Shown in pieces: positions 33,190-45,047 of a stretch of 64,000 nt of DNA (its first letter is position 1; the number at the start of each line of letters is the position of its first letter). The notes under the pieces were generated by a model. That model had not been told where the DNA came from. It was given only the letters and a program-made list of their open reading frames with translations, and made no database searches. The stretch comes from Sepioteuthis lessoniana (taxonomy: Eukaryota; Mollusca; Cephalopoda; Myopsida; Loliginidae). The stretch lies in assembly GCA_963585895.1 (NCBI GenBank), contig OY757904.1:158895626-158959625 (forward strand), written 5' to 3'. The translations under genes were made by a program, and so were the position numbers.

Positions 33190-33490
33190 ACGTGCAATTC
33201 GGTCAACCGTGGCTCGGTGGCGCGTATCTAGCCGGGTGTGTCTTGTGTCTGGTGGTGGTTGCTCAATTGAGGCTGCCTGTCGTTGGTGCCGGAGAAGCCA
33301 GCATTCACGTCACGCGGCCGACACTGACATACTCCTCAAGCCTCACAAGGGACCGTTTTCCCAGGCTCTAACCCTCCAAAATTTATCGCCTGGCGCCTGA
33401 GGCACCCTTTTTAGGGGAATACCGACGGGGATCGAGGCATTTTTGGAGCCGTCGGACGTGTCTAGGCTCCGCCTCGAGCCTGGTACCGAC
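33190..33490. other. GC-rich island with many CpGs
   Basis: Base composition jumps sharply here, with frequent CG dinucleotides ('cacgtcacgcggccgac', 'gaccgacgggg'-like). No copy is seen in the window. It could be a transposon fragment or a regulatory or exon remnant. The plus frame of 63 codons is unrecognised. Confidence 0.45.
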
Positions 33491-33540
33491 ATTAAAAAAA
33501 ATCTTGTGTCATGGGAAATCAGTAAATAAGCTCTATTACA

Positions 33541-33562
33541 ATATATATATATATATATATAT
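33541..33562. repeat. (AT)n microsatellite
   Basis: Dinucleotide run at the end of the tRNA-Leu-headed element. Confidence 0.9.
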
Positions 33563-33874
33563 TGTCATCCACAGACAGACTGTTTCATTCTATCAGAACT
33601 CTTCAGTGTGGCAAGACACGTAGGACGCTCGAAGCCGGGATCGAAACCCATCCAACGTTACGTTAGACCAAGTCTCAGACCGCTCGGCCAACAAGCATAC
33701 CACGTTTGGCTAAGGGAATTGTTAAGGTATTTATGTAGCAACAGCAGCAACCGTTTGTTTACATTTTTATATCCAAACGGCTACCAGAGTGCTCAATTCT
33801 TTCAAAGAGCTTTGCATTATGCGAACGGCGGCCGAAAATTCCTTCACCAGAGTGCTCAACCCCCATGGGGGAGC

Positions 33875-33875
<1 letters not shown>
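33563..33875 (-). repeat. tRNA-Leu-headed element, single copy
   Basis: Read minus: 'ggttgagcactctggtgaag', 'gaattgagcactctggtagc', 'acgtggtatgcttgttgg', the tRNA-Leu-like 'ggccgagcggtctgagact', the B-box-like 'gggtttcgatcccgg', and 'gtctgtctgtggatgaca'. The 'gagcactctgg' motif occurs twice, about 70 bp apart. This is the most complete copy, and it stands alone rather than as a pair. Confidence 0.87.

Positions 33876-33876
<1 letters not shown>

Positions 33877-33956
<80 letters not shown>
33877..33956. repeat. (AT)n microsatellite
   Basis: About 80 bp of AT repeats with two 'ac' interruptions. All YIYI-type frames here are artefacts. Confidence 0.97.
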
Positions 33957-34157
33957 TGTCGTCTTTGAATTTCGTAGGACGAGAAATCTGTGCGAGGGTT
34001 TATTTCCGCTTAGTCCATCCCCGATTACGATTTCCTTCAATATAGAAAAAATTTTAAAAATGTGATGAAATATATTTTTCATCAACTCTATTCTCGGTCA
34101 ATTACACAAAAACTTACGTGTCCGAAATAAGGTTAATCCGACATTCCCCTTGACTGA

Positions 34158-34160
<3 letters not shown>

Positions 34161-34198
<38 letters not shown>
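34161..34198. repeat. (TC)n microsatellite
   Basis: 19 dinucleotide units. Confidence 0.97.
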
Positions 34199-34199
<1 letters not shown>

Positions 34200-36964
34200 C
34201 CATCTTTCTCTATCGGCCATCGTTCTTGGTAAGTTCTCCAGCTGATACCCAATGTTCGCACTGTGCTGATCGATGTAACAGTTTGCAGTTTGGCCAACAT
34301 AAAATATCCATGTTCAAGAGTCCAGAGGAGAACATCGCTTATGAGCTTGTCTTTACTTCTTCATCATGTCTTGCTTATCTTTCTTGGGTGATGGGGGGTT
34401 GTGATCGAGTTTATTCTTACAAGTTGGTTCAAACTACAGACCAGTTTCACAAACAAGCTTTGGGTAACTTCCAGTAACTGCTGTTACTAAGTCATCACCA
34501 TTTTATTACAGAATACGATTATAACAACTTAACTACAGTAACCCGACTGGAACCGACATAGATTTGGCACAATGTCAGAAGTGTAGTGCTCTAAGTGAGA
34601 ACTGAAAATCAGTTACTATTGAGGAGTGAGTTCAGTTCTCCCAAAATGTGATACTAGCTCGCTAACTATTACATTACAACAAAATACTTCATATAGACTG
34701 GTTGAAATGGTCAAGTTCAAGCTACCAATGACAAAGGGAAGTTCTATATAAACAAATAAAAGTTATATTCAAAATATTCTTGGCAGATAAAATATTTTAG
34801 ATATAATAAAGAAGGTCAAATGCTGAACTCTATTATGAAACAGGTTTGTTTGTATTGTTACGAATCAAGACTGTCGCTAAACCATCTTTCAAAGTTATAC
34901 TGCTAATTAAATTTCCAAGCCAGGCAGCGCTGACTACAGTAGCGGCTGAAATATGTAACTAAAAAAAATGGGCAGGCAAAATTAACAAGAACACAGAGAC
35001 CAGATAAGTAAAAATTAAGAACAGGAAGGAAAGAGAGTTTTCTGCTTTTATTCAGTGCGTGGGTGACTTCTCTTTTGATTTTGAAGGTAATAACAAACAC
35101 AAAGCAACAATGTGATCACCTAGATAAAGAATCCAAAAGAAAACGTGATATGGAAAAAAGGCAGATCAAATCCGAACAAAGTTCAGCAAAAGCAGAACAT
35201 TTATTCGGGTCTTAAACTCACACTTTCCTTCTGATCCTTACCTAAACGACCCACACCTTCGTAATGTCATCCCAAACGCGTCCTTTTCATTGAACAGTTA
35301 ACCTTCTTTTACAAGGCCAGTGCTGCTTAAACTGCGGCTCTGCTCCCTTAAACATGGCATGTGAGAAAGGGATAAAAAATGTCGCGTTTCAAACAGTTTT
35401 ATACGAACATTCATTTCTTAAGTGTCTTTTGAAAAACTGTTTTACCAAAGTTTCTATGTGCATTTTAACATGAAGTATAAAAAATGGAATTCAAATGAAT
35501 TAATCTTTACAATGAAATCATATGCAGAAAATTAAAAAAGGTCCTTGGTAAAAGGAAGTCGAACTGGGGTGTTTGCATTGAAATAATGTAGAGTCTTTTG
35601 TATAAGAAAGTTGAATTTAGCTGAAAAGAGACTTATTTACTTCTATGAAAGAATTTGTATTTACGTATGTTAGTATTGGTGGTAAAATGAATTTAAAAAA
35701 TCTATACTGACTTTAAATAACCATCTATTGGTACTTTTTTGGACACCAAACTGATCTCGGAGCCTCTCGATTAAACTGAACATAGCAAATTAATTGTTTT
35801 TTCTTATGAATAAATAAATAAATAAACCAAAAACTTCTTCCGGTCAAATTTTGCAGTATTGGCAGAAACCTTTAAATTGCCGCCACTCGTTTGAACACTT
35901 ACAGAATGAAAGATTATTTCTTTAACTCCACACAGATTCAAGAAAAACCCAATCTTGTCAACATTCCCATATATAGGGGTGCATCGAGGATTCACCCTGA
36001 CCCTTCCTCTTTTACTCCAAGGATGAGAGTGCAGATTATGAAACTGATTTCTGGAAGTGGGACTCTGGGGATATATGTATAGCCCAACTAAAAAGGATCA
36101 ACTACTTTCTGTTGATCATTGCTGACCAGCCCTGACTAGCATACCAAAATTATGAAAGGAAAGAAGAGTTTTAGCGATTGAATAAATAATAAGTTAGGAT
36201 TTAATCGCAAAAAGTAAATTAATTGATTGCTTTTAACCACGTCAACTCGTCTGGGGTTATTTTATGCCAATATGTTAGTGAAGTGTGGGCATAGTACGTT
36301 TACACTTTGGTGAATTAAAGGTTTGAAAATATTTTGGTAACGTGCAGCACAATTTGACAGCTCCAAATGCTTTTGTTGAGGTCATGAAGGGGAAGAACCA
36401 TACTGAACTGTAAGATGCTGAGCTAACCTGATACTCTCCAAGTACAACTCACCGGATTTGCCTCCTTGGTTTGGAGCACAGCCTCGGAATCTATGGTTTT
36501 AGTCCAATCTGTTCGACAAGGTTTTTGAAATACGAGTGAAATTTCTTGAAATATCTGGTTACTGTACCGTTGTTATCAACTGAGCCTTTACTTCTCCCAC
36601 TAAAAATATTTTTGGTTGGTTCCATGACGTAATAGCCCAGTCCAAACTTGTAACGTATAAGTTCCTAAAATAAACTATGTTTAACATTTATATGTGCGGC
36701 TTTTAAATCACACTCGGAGTGAAGAAATGCACAATATGTCAGTGCATTACCTACAACGATACTGCCAATCACAGCGAGTACCTACCACGGCTTGAATAGC
36801 TTTGGTCACGTGATATACTCGTGGCAAAATAGCACGTACTGACAAAACATTGCAAAACTTTTGATTCACCCAAGTATTTACGTTAATAGCCACATTTTGT
36901 GTTCTTTCATAAGTTTTTTGAACACGATTAACACATATCAAATATTTCGATCCAACACCTTATT
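34199..36964. other. Long stretch without recognised gene
   Basis: Frames of 60-83 codons (for example 34226-34477) show no family. A 'ttggcacaatgtcagaagtg' motif lies near 34566, and a family C 5'-type block ('ccacgtcaactcgtctgggg') at 36236-36275. Otherwise nothing seen. Confidence 0.4.
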
Positions 36965-37215
36965 AATTTGCAAACTGATCTATTTGACCCATAGATGGGA
37001 CCCCTACATGAACAATCATTACAAGCCTGAGTGGATATGGGAGTAATAGCAATGAAGAAGAACGCCATACTTCCAGATCTCCAGAACTGGAGTCTCACCA
37101 TTAGATGCAGTTTATCATCATACCCAGGACACTCCATTTTTGAGGGGTGGTGGCTTAATCCTCCGCAGGGGATACAATTAGCGTATTCTAAACTCCACGG
37201 ACAGACTAGCGTATT
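36965..37215 (+). repeat. Family C repeat, 3' part
   Basis: 'tttgcaaactgatctatttgac', 'atagcaatgaagaaga', 'ctccagaactggagtctc', 'cccaggacactcc' and 'ggggatacaatta' follow the family order. Confidence 0.85.
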
Positions 37216-38130
37216 AAACAGATTAAAATTATTGGAGTAAAAATTTCGATTCTAATCATTCATACTACAATTTGCATAAAATCATTATCTTAGATTATTG
37301 GATGAAGTATTGTTCGTCTGTGTAGTCTAACTGTTGGGCCATTTAACCACAGAGGTTTTTGTATCAAGTTGAAAAATTGAATCGAAACGGCGGTTGGCTA
37401 AGACCTGTCAAGACATGTCACTTGATAAAATAGATGGAAAAAGTTAACTCTGATATTCAATCAATTATAATATATGAAATTTGAAGAAGTTTTCTCCTCC
37501 TCCTCCTCCACCTTCTCCTCCTCCCTTAAACAATGTTCCTTGAATTAAGAGCCGGTCTGAACAAGAAAACGTCTAATAAAATGGCAATTTAAAACTTATA
37601 TAAATTTTTGCCACTTCTTTCTTTTACCTGAATAAAAACGACTATCAGTGGCTTTTGAGCGCAGTCAGGAAACAAGAAACAGTAAGTCTCCTCTGCTATG
37701 GTATCTTTTGTGAGACAGAGAAAATGAAACCGTTTATCTTCTTTTTTTAAACCAGATTAAATCTTTTTTCGACATTCAGATTTTTTTACTATTCCTTCCG
37801 ACTTCATTTCTCTGAGTCCTCAAAATTATAATTACTTTGAATTATTAGATAAAACATTCCGCGTGATCTGACGGAATGAGAGGTACGGAAACTGAATTCT
37901 TTGGGCTTTCTACGTTTATATTAAACAAATTAATATTTTAAAGTTAAATTCTGATTTTTCGTCGTTTCTTCTGACTCGTTGAGTCTTTAAAAGTGCTGAA
38001 AATTGCGGATTCTTTGGGAATTGCAACTGATATCGAATCTCTACACCAATATGATTCTGAATACTTCTCTTGGCAAAAAATATAGAATTAGTATACTTAG
38101 TGGGTGTTCACAAAGGGGTTTTCTTATTAT
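37216..38130. other. AT-rich sequence, nothing recognised
   Basis: A pyrimidine patch of (TCC)n at 37493-37525 is the only structure seen. Confidence 0.4.
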
Positions 38131-38286
38131 TATTTAGCAGTTAATAAACTAATAACAAATAAGATGCAAAACATTTTTCTTTAATTGCTAAACATCCAGC
38201 CTTTCTTTTTATTTAGCAGTAAATAAACTTATAACAAATAAGATGCAAAATATTTTCTTTAATTGCTAAAATTCCTGGCTTTATAA
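38131..38286. repeat. 79-bp direct duplication
   Basis: 38131-38209 and 38210-38286 are near-identical adjacent copies, beginning 'tatttagcag' and containing 'acaaataagatgcaaaa' and 'tttaattgctaaa'. It lies next to the Tc1-like relic. Confidence 0.9.
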
Positions 38287-38349
38287 AACATACCTGAAAA
38301 AATTTGATTAAATTATTTAAATTAATGGCATAATTTTTTTTTCCAAATT

Positions 38350-38890
38350 ATGCAAAGGAAAATATGGAATGACCCAATGATGCGTAAAAAACTATGGAAT
38401 CCATTGAGAAAAACATTAGAATTAGTTTTAGTCCCACGTCGAACTTTTATGATAGCCTTCATTTTTTCTGGTGCAGAGTTCAAAGCAATATTCTTTATCA
38501 AAGTTATTCCAACTTTCCCGAATGGCAGTTAATAGAATTTCATTGATGGATAGAACCTTCTCATGAACTATTTAAAAAAAAATGTCCACCATAAATTTTT
38601 ATTTGGATTTAGATCCTCACTCCCCATTGGCCAAGTCATTGATTTTATACCTCTTTCTTGAAGAAAAGATTTAATCCCCTTTGCTCGACAACCAAATGAA
38701 TTATCACTCAAAAAAAAAAATGGCGCCATCATTCAAACTAATTTTCTATCGATAGAATTAGAAAATAATTTTTGCAAGGGGTTAATACTGGTATTGGTGG
38801 TATTAATCGAAAATAATCACTAACACTCCCAGTAAAGAGAATTTTGCTTGTGTTATAAATATTTACGGGCACAATGTCACAAATATGAAT
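38350..38890 (-). pseudogene. Tc1-like transposase relic
   Basis: Read minus with frame changes: 'DNSFGCRAKGIKSFLQERGI', then 'WPMGSEDLNPNKNLWW', then 'SAPEKMKAIIKVRRGTKT'. These fit the C-terminal half of a Tc1/mariner-superfamily transposase, where a DN precedes a helix and the 'SPDLNPIENLW' signature follows. Here the signature is worn to 'SEDLNPNKNLW'. Upstream catalytic parts are not legible. Terminal repeats were not established. A 'gcagggtgtatcaaaa' motif near 38901 could be an end. Confidence 0.78.
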
Positions 38891-38989
38891 CATTCGTTGC
38901 AGGGTGTATCAAAATTTTTTTATTGTATTGATACCTCAATACATGTGCAGTTATGTCTAAACATTTTTCTTACCCTCATTAGTGGGTCA

Positions 38990-39220
38990 ATCTCCTTGGT
39001 GTTATGGCCAACGTGCTTGACTGCGGTCTTAAAGTAAGCGAGTCCCAACTCCAGTCGTGCTATTACGTTCACATTCGGACTAATACTCTCGGAAAAGTAT
39101 GAACCTACTTATCCCCTACCCCAGCTATGGGTTAAATAGTGTGACCGCCATTTTTCTACTAGGATGGCTTTGGTATTAAATAACCTACGAAGGTTGATAT
39201 GTCATTAAATAACGAAGCCA
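38990..39220 (+). repeat. SINE family B copy
   Basis: Head 'ggtgttatggccaacgtgct', B-box region 'gcgagtcccaactccag', body 'ttctactaggatggc', end 'aaggttgatatgtcattaaa'. Confidence 0.9.
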
Positions 39221-39419
39221 AACCCTAATTAGCGCTTATTCTTTAAGTTTCTCCATGAATTTGTTTTTACTTGATTGTTTTTATTTGATTTTTCAAAAAA
39301 GTGGATAATGAGAATATCTGTGAAATATTTTTGACAAATTATCATATTACTCTGCCTTATTCCTTTAATCATATATCAATTAAAAGAATAAAAATGTGCC
39401 TTTATTCGTTGAGGGTCTA

Positions 39420-39422
<3 letters not shown>

Positions 39423-39462
<40 letters not shown>
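39423..39462. repeat. (TG)n microsatellite
   Basis: About 20 units. Repeat family I follows. Confidence 0.97.
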
Positions 39463-39465
<3 letters not shown>

Positions 39466-39472
39466 TGAGTAA

Positions 39473-39540
39473 AAAAGAAAAAGTGCTCAATATAGGCGAT
39501 AGTGCATATGTAGTTCTAAGTGAGAATAAGGTAGACACAG
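39473..39540 (+). repeat. Repeat family I, copy 2
   Basis: 'aaagtgctcaatataggcgat' and 'gttctaagtgagaataagg' match 15836-15905. Confidence 0.55.
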
Positions 39541-39573
39541 AAGCGCTAGGTGATTCTCAGTTTTTTACCTATG

Positions 39574-39597
39574 CTATATATATATATATATATATAG

Positions 39598-39658
<61 letters not shown>
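39574..39658. repeat. (TA)n-(CT)n-(AT)n compound microsatellite
   Basis: Three abutting dinucleotide runs with clean switches near 39598 and 39622. Confidence 0.97.
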
Positions 39659-39659
<1 letters not shown>

Positions 39660-41264
39660 TCGTGACAATACATGTTAAAACCAACAAATGAGCAAATATT
39701 TTATCTATTCGTTATTGTGATTTTTTCTCAAACAGGTTGGAAAACATTCGCATGAACAAATTTTCATGATTAACATGCTCAAAAGTAAGACGTTTTTGGT
39801 TTGTTGTTTTTTTTTAATATATCTATCACTCAAATTCTTATTCTGTTTACATGTAACGTAACCGTAGCTCATAAAAAAAAGACAACATAGCAAGATCTTT
39901 ATTAGAGCAATACCCTTCAAATTTTCTAAATATCCAATTTTCAACTGAATGAAAATTCTGTATTCGCACTGAACATCACTTTTAATCTAGGTTCTCGATA
40001 TAACGGAGCTAATTATAAAATACTAATTGATATCCTTTATTCCTTTTTAAACAAGTGTGAATTTAATCTTGATTTTATTGAAAGGATTCTTTTACAGCTG
40101 AAGAACCGATGGTGTATGTAATTGAAAAAACTTTTCACACCCTAAAAAAAAAAAATACTGTGGAATACCGAACGGGCCATGCACTTCGCACCATGAGAAT
40201 CTTAAATGTGAGAATACGAACTGGCTGTACACTTCAAAGAATGAGAATCTTACCCAACAAGGTGTTTGCCGGTTCTCAGTAGGTTTAGTCGAAATACATG
40301 TCGAACGGTCCCATCGGGAAAGAACGAGGCGAAAATAAAAAGTTGAATAAATGTTTAACGACAGGAAGAAGTTCGTATGACATAAATGACGGTTTGTGGC
40401 GTCCCCACTTTTGGCTATGAAGATTCCTTGACTAAAAACTAAAAAACTGTCAGATCTTCGACACTCTGTATCTCTAGTTTTTCTCTCTTCTGTTTGACCC
40501 TCTGCCTTCGTGCACATTCTGCATCGGTAGCAGCAGATTCACTCTCTTTAATATATATATCCAGGGGGTGGGGACATACCTATTTCCGGATTTTTGGCTA
40601 CCCTGTTTGGACATAAAAAAAAGGCAGACAACGAGTCTGTTGGAGACTCTTACAGGTGTGATAATGAAAAATGTTTTAGTCGTTAATCCATTTTTATCTG
40701 GCATCTACGATTTATACGAGCAGAGAAGAATTAGTGATTCTCAGGCAAATATGTCTGGGTCCCAATATGGGTACACACGTACACAAGTACGCATATACAT
40801 ACCTATGGTCAACCCACAACCGTACACATGTATACACCTGTGCGCACATATATACATACACACATACAAGCACTCACGCCCACCCACATAAAACTAAGTC
40901 TGTATGTCTGTAAACCACTATCAATAGTGTCGCATTACTTATTGAATTGTTTTACGTTGATAATGCGTTTTCCAGATATAGTGAGATTTTTGTGAATTTA
41001 TATGTTATAGTAACACAGAGAAAAGGGCATATCGTAGCGTTGAAATGCATTAGGTTATTAAATTAGCAAACTAATAGTGAAGAGTCCGCAATCATCTTGA
41101 GTTTTATTTCTCAAGGGATGTAACTGCTAAATAATAATTATATTCATTTTTCTATTTAGGAAAGAGAGAAATATACTCTTCAGGTTCTTAAAATCGAGAA
41201 TTTGGATGATTAAAAAATGCCGGTTAGAGAACATGCATATCACAATAAATTATTATTCAGTTTC
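39660..41264. other. AT-rich sequence with unrecognised frames
   Basis: The longest frame is 141 codons, minus, at 40092-40517. Part of it comes from a roughly 47-bp imperfect duplication at about 40160-40255 ('atgagaatctta' at each end). No domain is visible and I do not call a gene. Confidence 0.35.
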
Positions 41265-41400
41265 CCTTTCAGACTAATAAACTAATGTATGAACCCCTTT
41301 ATTCACCCCCAGCTATGGGTTAAATAGTATCACTGCGGTCCCTCTCCAAGGGTGGCTTTAGCATTAAATAACCCACGAAGGCTGATATGCCGTAAAAAAG
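41265..41400 (+). repeat. SINE family B, 5'-truncated
   Basis: Starts in the body ('cctttcagactaat') and ends 'gaaggctgatatgccgtaaaa'. Confidence 0.85.
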
Positions 41401-41476
41401 AAACCAAACCATGCTGTTTCAAATTTGATTGGAAATTGCTTTATTGTCTAAGAGTATCGTATTTACAATGTTCTAA

Positions 41477-41516
41477 TCACACACACAGACACACACACGC
41501 GCACGCGCACGCGCAC
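41477..41516. repeat. (CA)n/(GCAC)n microsatellite
   Basis: Alternating purine-pyrimidine run, including CG steps, that could adopt Z-DNA. Confidence 0.9.
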
Positions 41517-41571
41517 GAAGCTATGGATATCAATAACCCTCTCACTCTCTCTCTCTTTACCCCTATATAGT

Positions 41572-41815
41572 TAAAAGTTGGCGACCGTAGTCAAGGGTGC
41601 CCCGAAGGCTCCCTTTTCAATAGCTATTACACCAAGGTGTAGGGGAGGGCGCTACTCCTTTCCCTGGATTGATTTACTTTACCCTTGATCCTTATGCTGA
41701 GTGTTAAGCAAAGTAGCATCAAGTACCATTTTTTGAGTCTTTGGTATGACTCGAACTGGGATTGAACCCAGGTCTCTCGGGCCATGGACAAACACTCTAA
41801 TCATTATGCCAATGT
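41572..41815 (-). repeat. SINE family A copy
   Basis: 'ttggcgaccgtagtcaaggg' through 'gggattgaacccaggtctc' (B box) and 'aatcattatgccaatg' (A-box side). Confidence 0.9.
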
Positions 41816-41839
41816 CCACCCCTATATATACATATATAT

Positions 41840-42080
41840 AAATATCTGTCACATAGTCTGGAGCAGACAGGTGGTGGCATTCGCCTCCGTGTGAATGCAA
41901 ACTAAACGGAATACATGTGTTTTAATAAAAAAAGGAGACACCTCCACTGTAAATGATGGCTCCCTGAAATTAATGGATGTTGACGTACCTTGGTAGCAGC
42001 GTCTTATCTACTGAAAATGATATTAATATGCACCTAGCAAAGGTATGGACTGCTATCGATTTGACATATGAGCACTATAT
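41840..42080 (+). pseudogene. LINE family 1 fragment
   Basis: Pieces 'HSLEQTGGGI', 'GDTSTVNDGSLKLMD' and 'MHLAKVWTAID' match the region after the RT palm in the copy at 25350-25570. Frameshifts and a stop are present. It breaks off in a roughly 30-bp tandem block and a solo LTR. Confidence 0.82.
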
Positions 42081-42109
42081 GTACAATACATTTGACATGG
42101 GAGCACTAT
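42046..42109. repeat. About 30-bp tandem block, left part (LTR inside)
   Basis: 'gcactatatgtacaatacatttgacat' repeats on both sides of the LTR (42061-42109 and 42571-42620), so the LTR landed inside a short tandem array. Confidence 0.75.
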
Positions 42110-42570
42110 TGTTGCATAGCCGTATAATACATATACAACCATACACACATCTACATGCGGAAACAAAATCAACAATAATGACGAACGAACACACTTCTTT
42201 AGAAAAATACATGCCTCCCACACTTTATTCGAAATGGTTGCGAAAGGGTTACGAAAGGGTTATGTGTGAAAGGTGAGTTGGAGACTGAACAAACTGAAAC
42301 ATATTGACCCCTACTTCCTTTGTCTTTAGCAGCACTTCTTCCTCGTTCTGTTGGGCTGCTCAATCGGGGGTCCTGAGGGCCCATAGCCCTCTGCTGGGCG
42401 CTGGTTCTCTCTACAGCATCTTATCTCCAACTAACTGAACCTGTTTGTGGCACCGGGTTATATAATTGTTTGACACCCACCTGCTTCCTGTGAGCGTCGC
42501 ATTTGCACTCAATTCGACCGGATGCACCTGTTTCTCGATTGACGGCTGGGCCGAAGGTCAATATGTTACA
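42110..42570 (-). mobile_element. Solo LTR, 461 bp, same family as 18605
   Basis: Read minus it starts TGTAACATATTGACC and ends ...TATGCAACA. The 4-bp duplication CTAT lies at 42106-42109 and 42571-42574. It shares with the plus copy the 'tatataacccggtg' box, the 'aaccctttcg' repeats, 'cgaataaag' and 'ttcgttcgtcattattgttg'. No internal region is adjacent. It is about 50 bp shorter, mostly from gaps in U3. Confidence 0.92.
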
Positions 42571-43370
42571 CTATATGTACAATACATTTGACATATGTGC
42601 ACTATATGTACAATACAATCAAAATTGCATACGTAATCTTCGGACACTTGTACACTTCATCGACGTAAAGTGTTAGACATTTGAAGTGCATGTGTGGAAA
42701 TGGAATAATTCATTAAACTGACTTATTTTTGCTAAACTTAGTATCATTTTCACTTCTATATATAATTTTTTTGAGGAAATGTTAATATATCTTGTGAGTC
42801 ATTTTCATCCAAACACTACTTTCACATTATTTAATATCTATCTATCCAATGACCTGGTTGCTGATCTTGCAAACTGAACATAGTATATTCGGAATTTACT
42901 GGATATTTTAAAAAAGATAAATTGTGTCTATAGACATGTAAATTTGAACGAAGATTTTTTGTCATGTCTTCATGCTTGGAAAGTCTGTTACTAGTTAAGA
43001 TAGTTTTTAAATTTATTTTTGAATGAATCTTGATTTTAGAGATCAATATTAGCTTTATTGGATGGGGTAATTTCTCAAAATATGAATACAAAATTCGTTG
43101 ATGACAAATTTGCTATTTAAAAATTCAGTCATTTCCTTTCTTACTTTTGTTGAGGACATGTCACTATAAGTAGGTCATGGTTTCGAACAAAAAAAAAAAA
43201 CAAAAAAAACATTTCCTTGGACAAATCCTACTAACCTGTGACAGAATAGGAAAATATGCCTCTTAAATAAAATCATGTCGAAACAAGAAATGTTGAAAAT
43301 TCATCAGGTCTTTTTTTATAGAATATCTACAACAAAAATAGTCTAAATATATTTTTATATTCAAGGGTCG
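42571..43370. other. AT-rich sequence, nothing recognised
   Basis: Begins with the rest of the tandem block to about 42620. The 86-codon minus frame at 42831-43091 is unrecognised. Confidence 0.4.
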
Positions 43371-43560
43371 GCAGAAAAGTGCATTGGTTTACCAATCGGT
43401 TGCATGGAATGGTTACCATTGGTTGCATGGAATGTAACCAAAGGAAGTTTATTTTTCAACATAGTCTGCTTGTGCTCTACTCACTTCTTTCATTGGTGTT
43501 GCAGTACTTGGATCCCGTTCGTCAAAAAAGTCAACAACTCATATAACGTTATTACATGAA
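43371..43560 (-). mobile_element. Mariner 3' remnant
   Basis: Read minus: a worn C-terminal transposase tail ('GIQVLQHQ' region, frame broken), then non-coding sequence, ending in 'gcacttttctgccgaccctt', which looks like a mariner terminal repeat. 'ggttgcatggaatg' is duplicated within it. The 5' three quarters are missing. It is not the family of the element at 14315. Confidence 0.55.
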
Positions 43561-43678
43561 CTTTTCCACTCACCCTCGTATATATATATATATGGGGGTT
43601 GGGGAAGAGTGTATGTGTTCTCTAAACAATTTTCTTGTTTAGCAAAGTGTGATAAAAAGATAGTTATATATCTGACTC

Positions 43679-43790
43679 CCCACGATGCCAAAACGTGACA
43701 CAAAGTCGGTTTAAAAAATTGCTTATTCCCGTTGGTATTCTCTCAGGGGCACCTCAGGCACTTAGTGGATTTGGTCATCAGGCTTATCCA
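43679..43790 (+). repeat. Repeat family G, copy 2
   Basis: 'atgccaaaacgtgacacaaag' and onward match 12848-12980. Confidence 0.6.
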
Positions 43791-44040
43791 AAAGTTAAAT
43801 CATTCCCTTTCTTTTCGGCCTTCAATTTCCTTAGTACGCGATAAAGGTCAAAGCCTTGAGTGATACCAGTTTACCCACACGAGCAAAAAAAATAAAATAA
43901 AAAAATAAAATAAGAAATAAAAAAATAAAAAAATAAATATCTATTAAAAAAATCAACACGAAAAACATATTTCTTAGCTATTTGGTCAAAATCTGTAACC
44001 GGATATGCACACTTATATTCGCGGTATATAATTAATAATG
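43791..44040. other. A-rich sequence
   Basis: (AAAAT)n-like patch at 43885-43940. Confidence 0.5.
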
Positions 44041-44238
44041 CCTCGCGTCATACCAAAGACTTTAAAAATGGTACTTGATACCTCCTTGTTTTACACGCTG
44101 CAATATAAGGTACGTATCAAGGGTAAAGTGGAGAAATCCAGGTAAAGGAGTAGCGCCCTCGCCTACATCGCGGTGTAGTAGCTATTGAAAAGGAAGCTTT
44201 CTGGTCACCCTCGACTATTGTCGCCAACTTTTACTTAC
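44041..44238 (+). repeat. SINE family A, 5'-truncated, plus orientation
   Basis: The only A copy on the plus strand. It starts at 'gcgtcataccaaagact', lacks the tRNA-like head, and ends in the complete 3' end 'cgactattgtcgccaacttttacttac'. 5' truncation with an intact 3' end is typical of target-primed insertion. Confidence 0.9.
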
Positions 44239-44627
44239 TGCCCTACAATTAAATGGCTTATTCAGGGTGGAAAAGAAGAACATAACTTTACCTGGCCATC
44301 CAACGATGCTGCATTTGTGCCCTCGTCTAAAAGGAGTGGGGTCTGGTTTAATGCCTGATGCCTGATGTGCCCCCAAAATCGAGGAGGAATGCTAACAGAG
44401 CCGAGCTATTTTGGGCACTGCTCTCTCCAATGCATTTGTGTGTAGGAGGGGATGCCCGCTTTAAAAAAATTGACTGACCTTGCGTCACATCACTGAGATG
44501 AGATGTAAATCAAATTTCACGTTAGAGTAAATGAAACTCTACGACTCATTCTATCATGATGTGAGTTGGGTGTTTTAAAATTCTTTCCTTCCTTCCTTCC
44601 TGTCTGTTAACTATCTAGTATTTTATG
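44239..44627. other. Unassigned sequence
   Basis: A GC-richer part at 44300-44450 is unrecognised. A (TTCC)n patch lies near 44585. Confidence 0.4.
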
Positions 44628-44918
44628 AGGCGCGCTTAGCGTAACGATTGTCGACGTAGGAAATGAAATTGGCGATACGAGTTCAAATCCTGGACGTGGG
44701 TATTTGGATTTCACTTCACACTAATGCTCTTGGAGAACGCATGATTCCTTTCTTCCCTCTCAGCTATTGGTAAATTATAGGGCAGTCAGGTTTCTTTAAC
44801 CTCAGTAAAGCAACTAAATTAGGCGAAGGAAAACTCTTAATTCACACCAGCTGTACTCTGCCTAAAAATTGACCTTGTGCCGCATCCTGCTCGTGGCGGA
44901 GGGGTTGGGTAAATATGT
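44628..44918 (+). repeat. SINE family D, near-full copy
   Basis: Head 'gcgcttagcgtaacgattg', B box 'gagttcaaatcctgg', body through 'taggcgaaggaaaactct', tail 'gaccttgtgccgcatcctgc' and 'ggttgggtaaat'. Confidence 0.92.
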
Positions 44919-45047
44919 CCTTATATTTCGTTAAAAGTTCTGTTTTATGTAAGTTTATTTTCGTTTCTCAGTTTCAAATGTCATTTTGTTAGACACTCGT
45001 ATCTTTAAGTTTATATTTTGTTATTTACTTAACCTATAAGATGCATA

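Noticed and set aside
40092..40517. 141-codon minus frame
   Set aside because: No domain, signal or family resemblance. It partly covers an imperfect 47-bp duplication.
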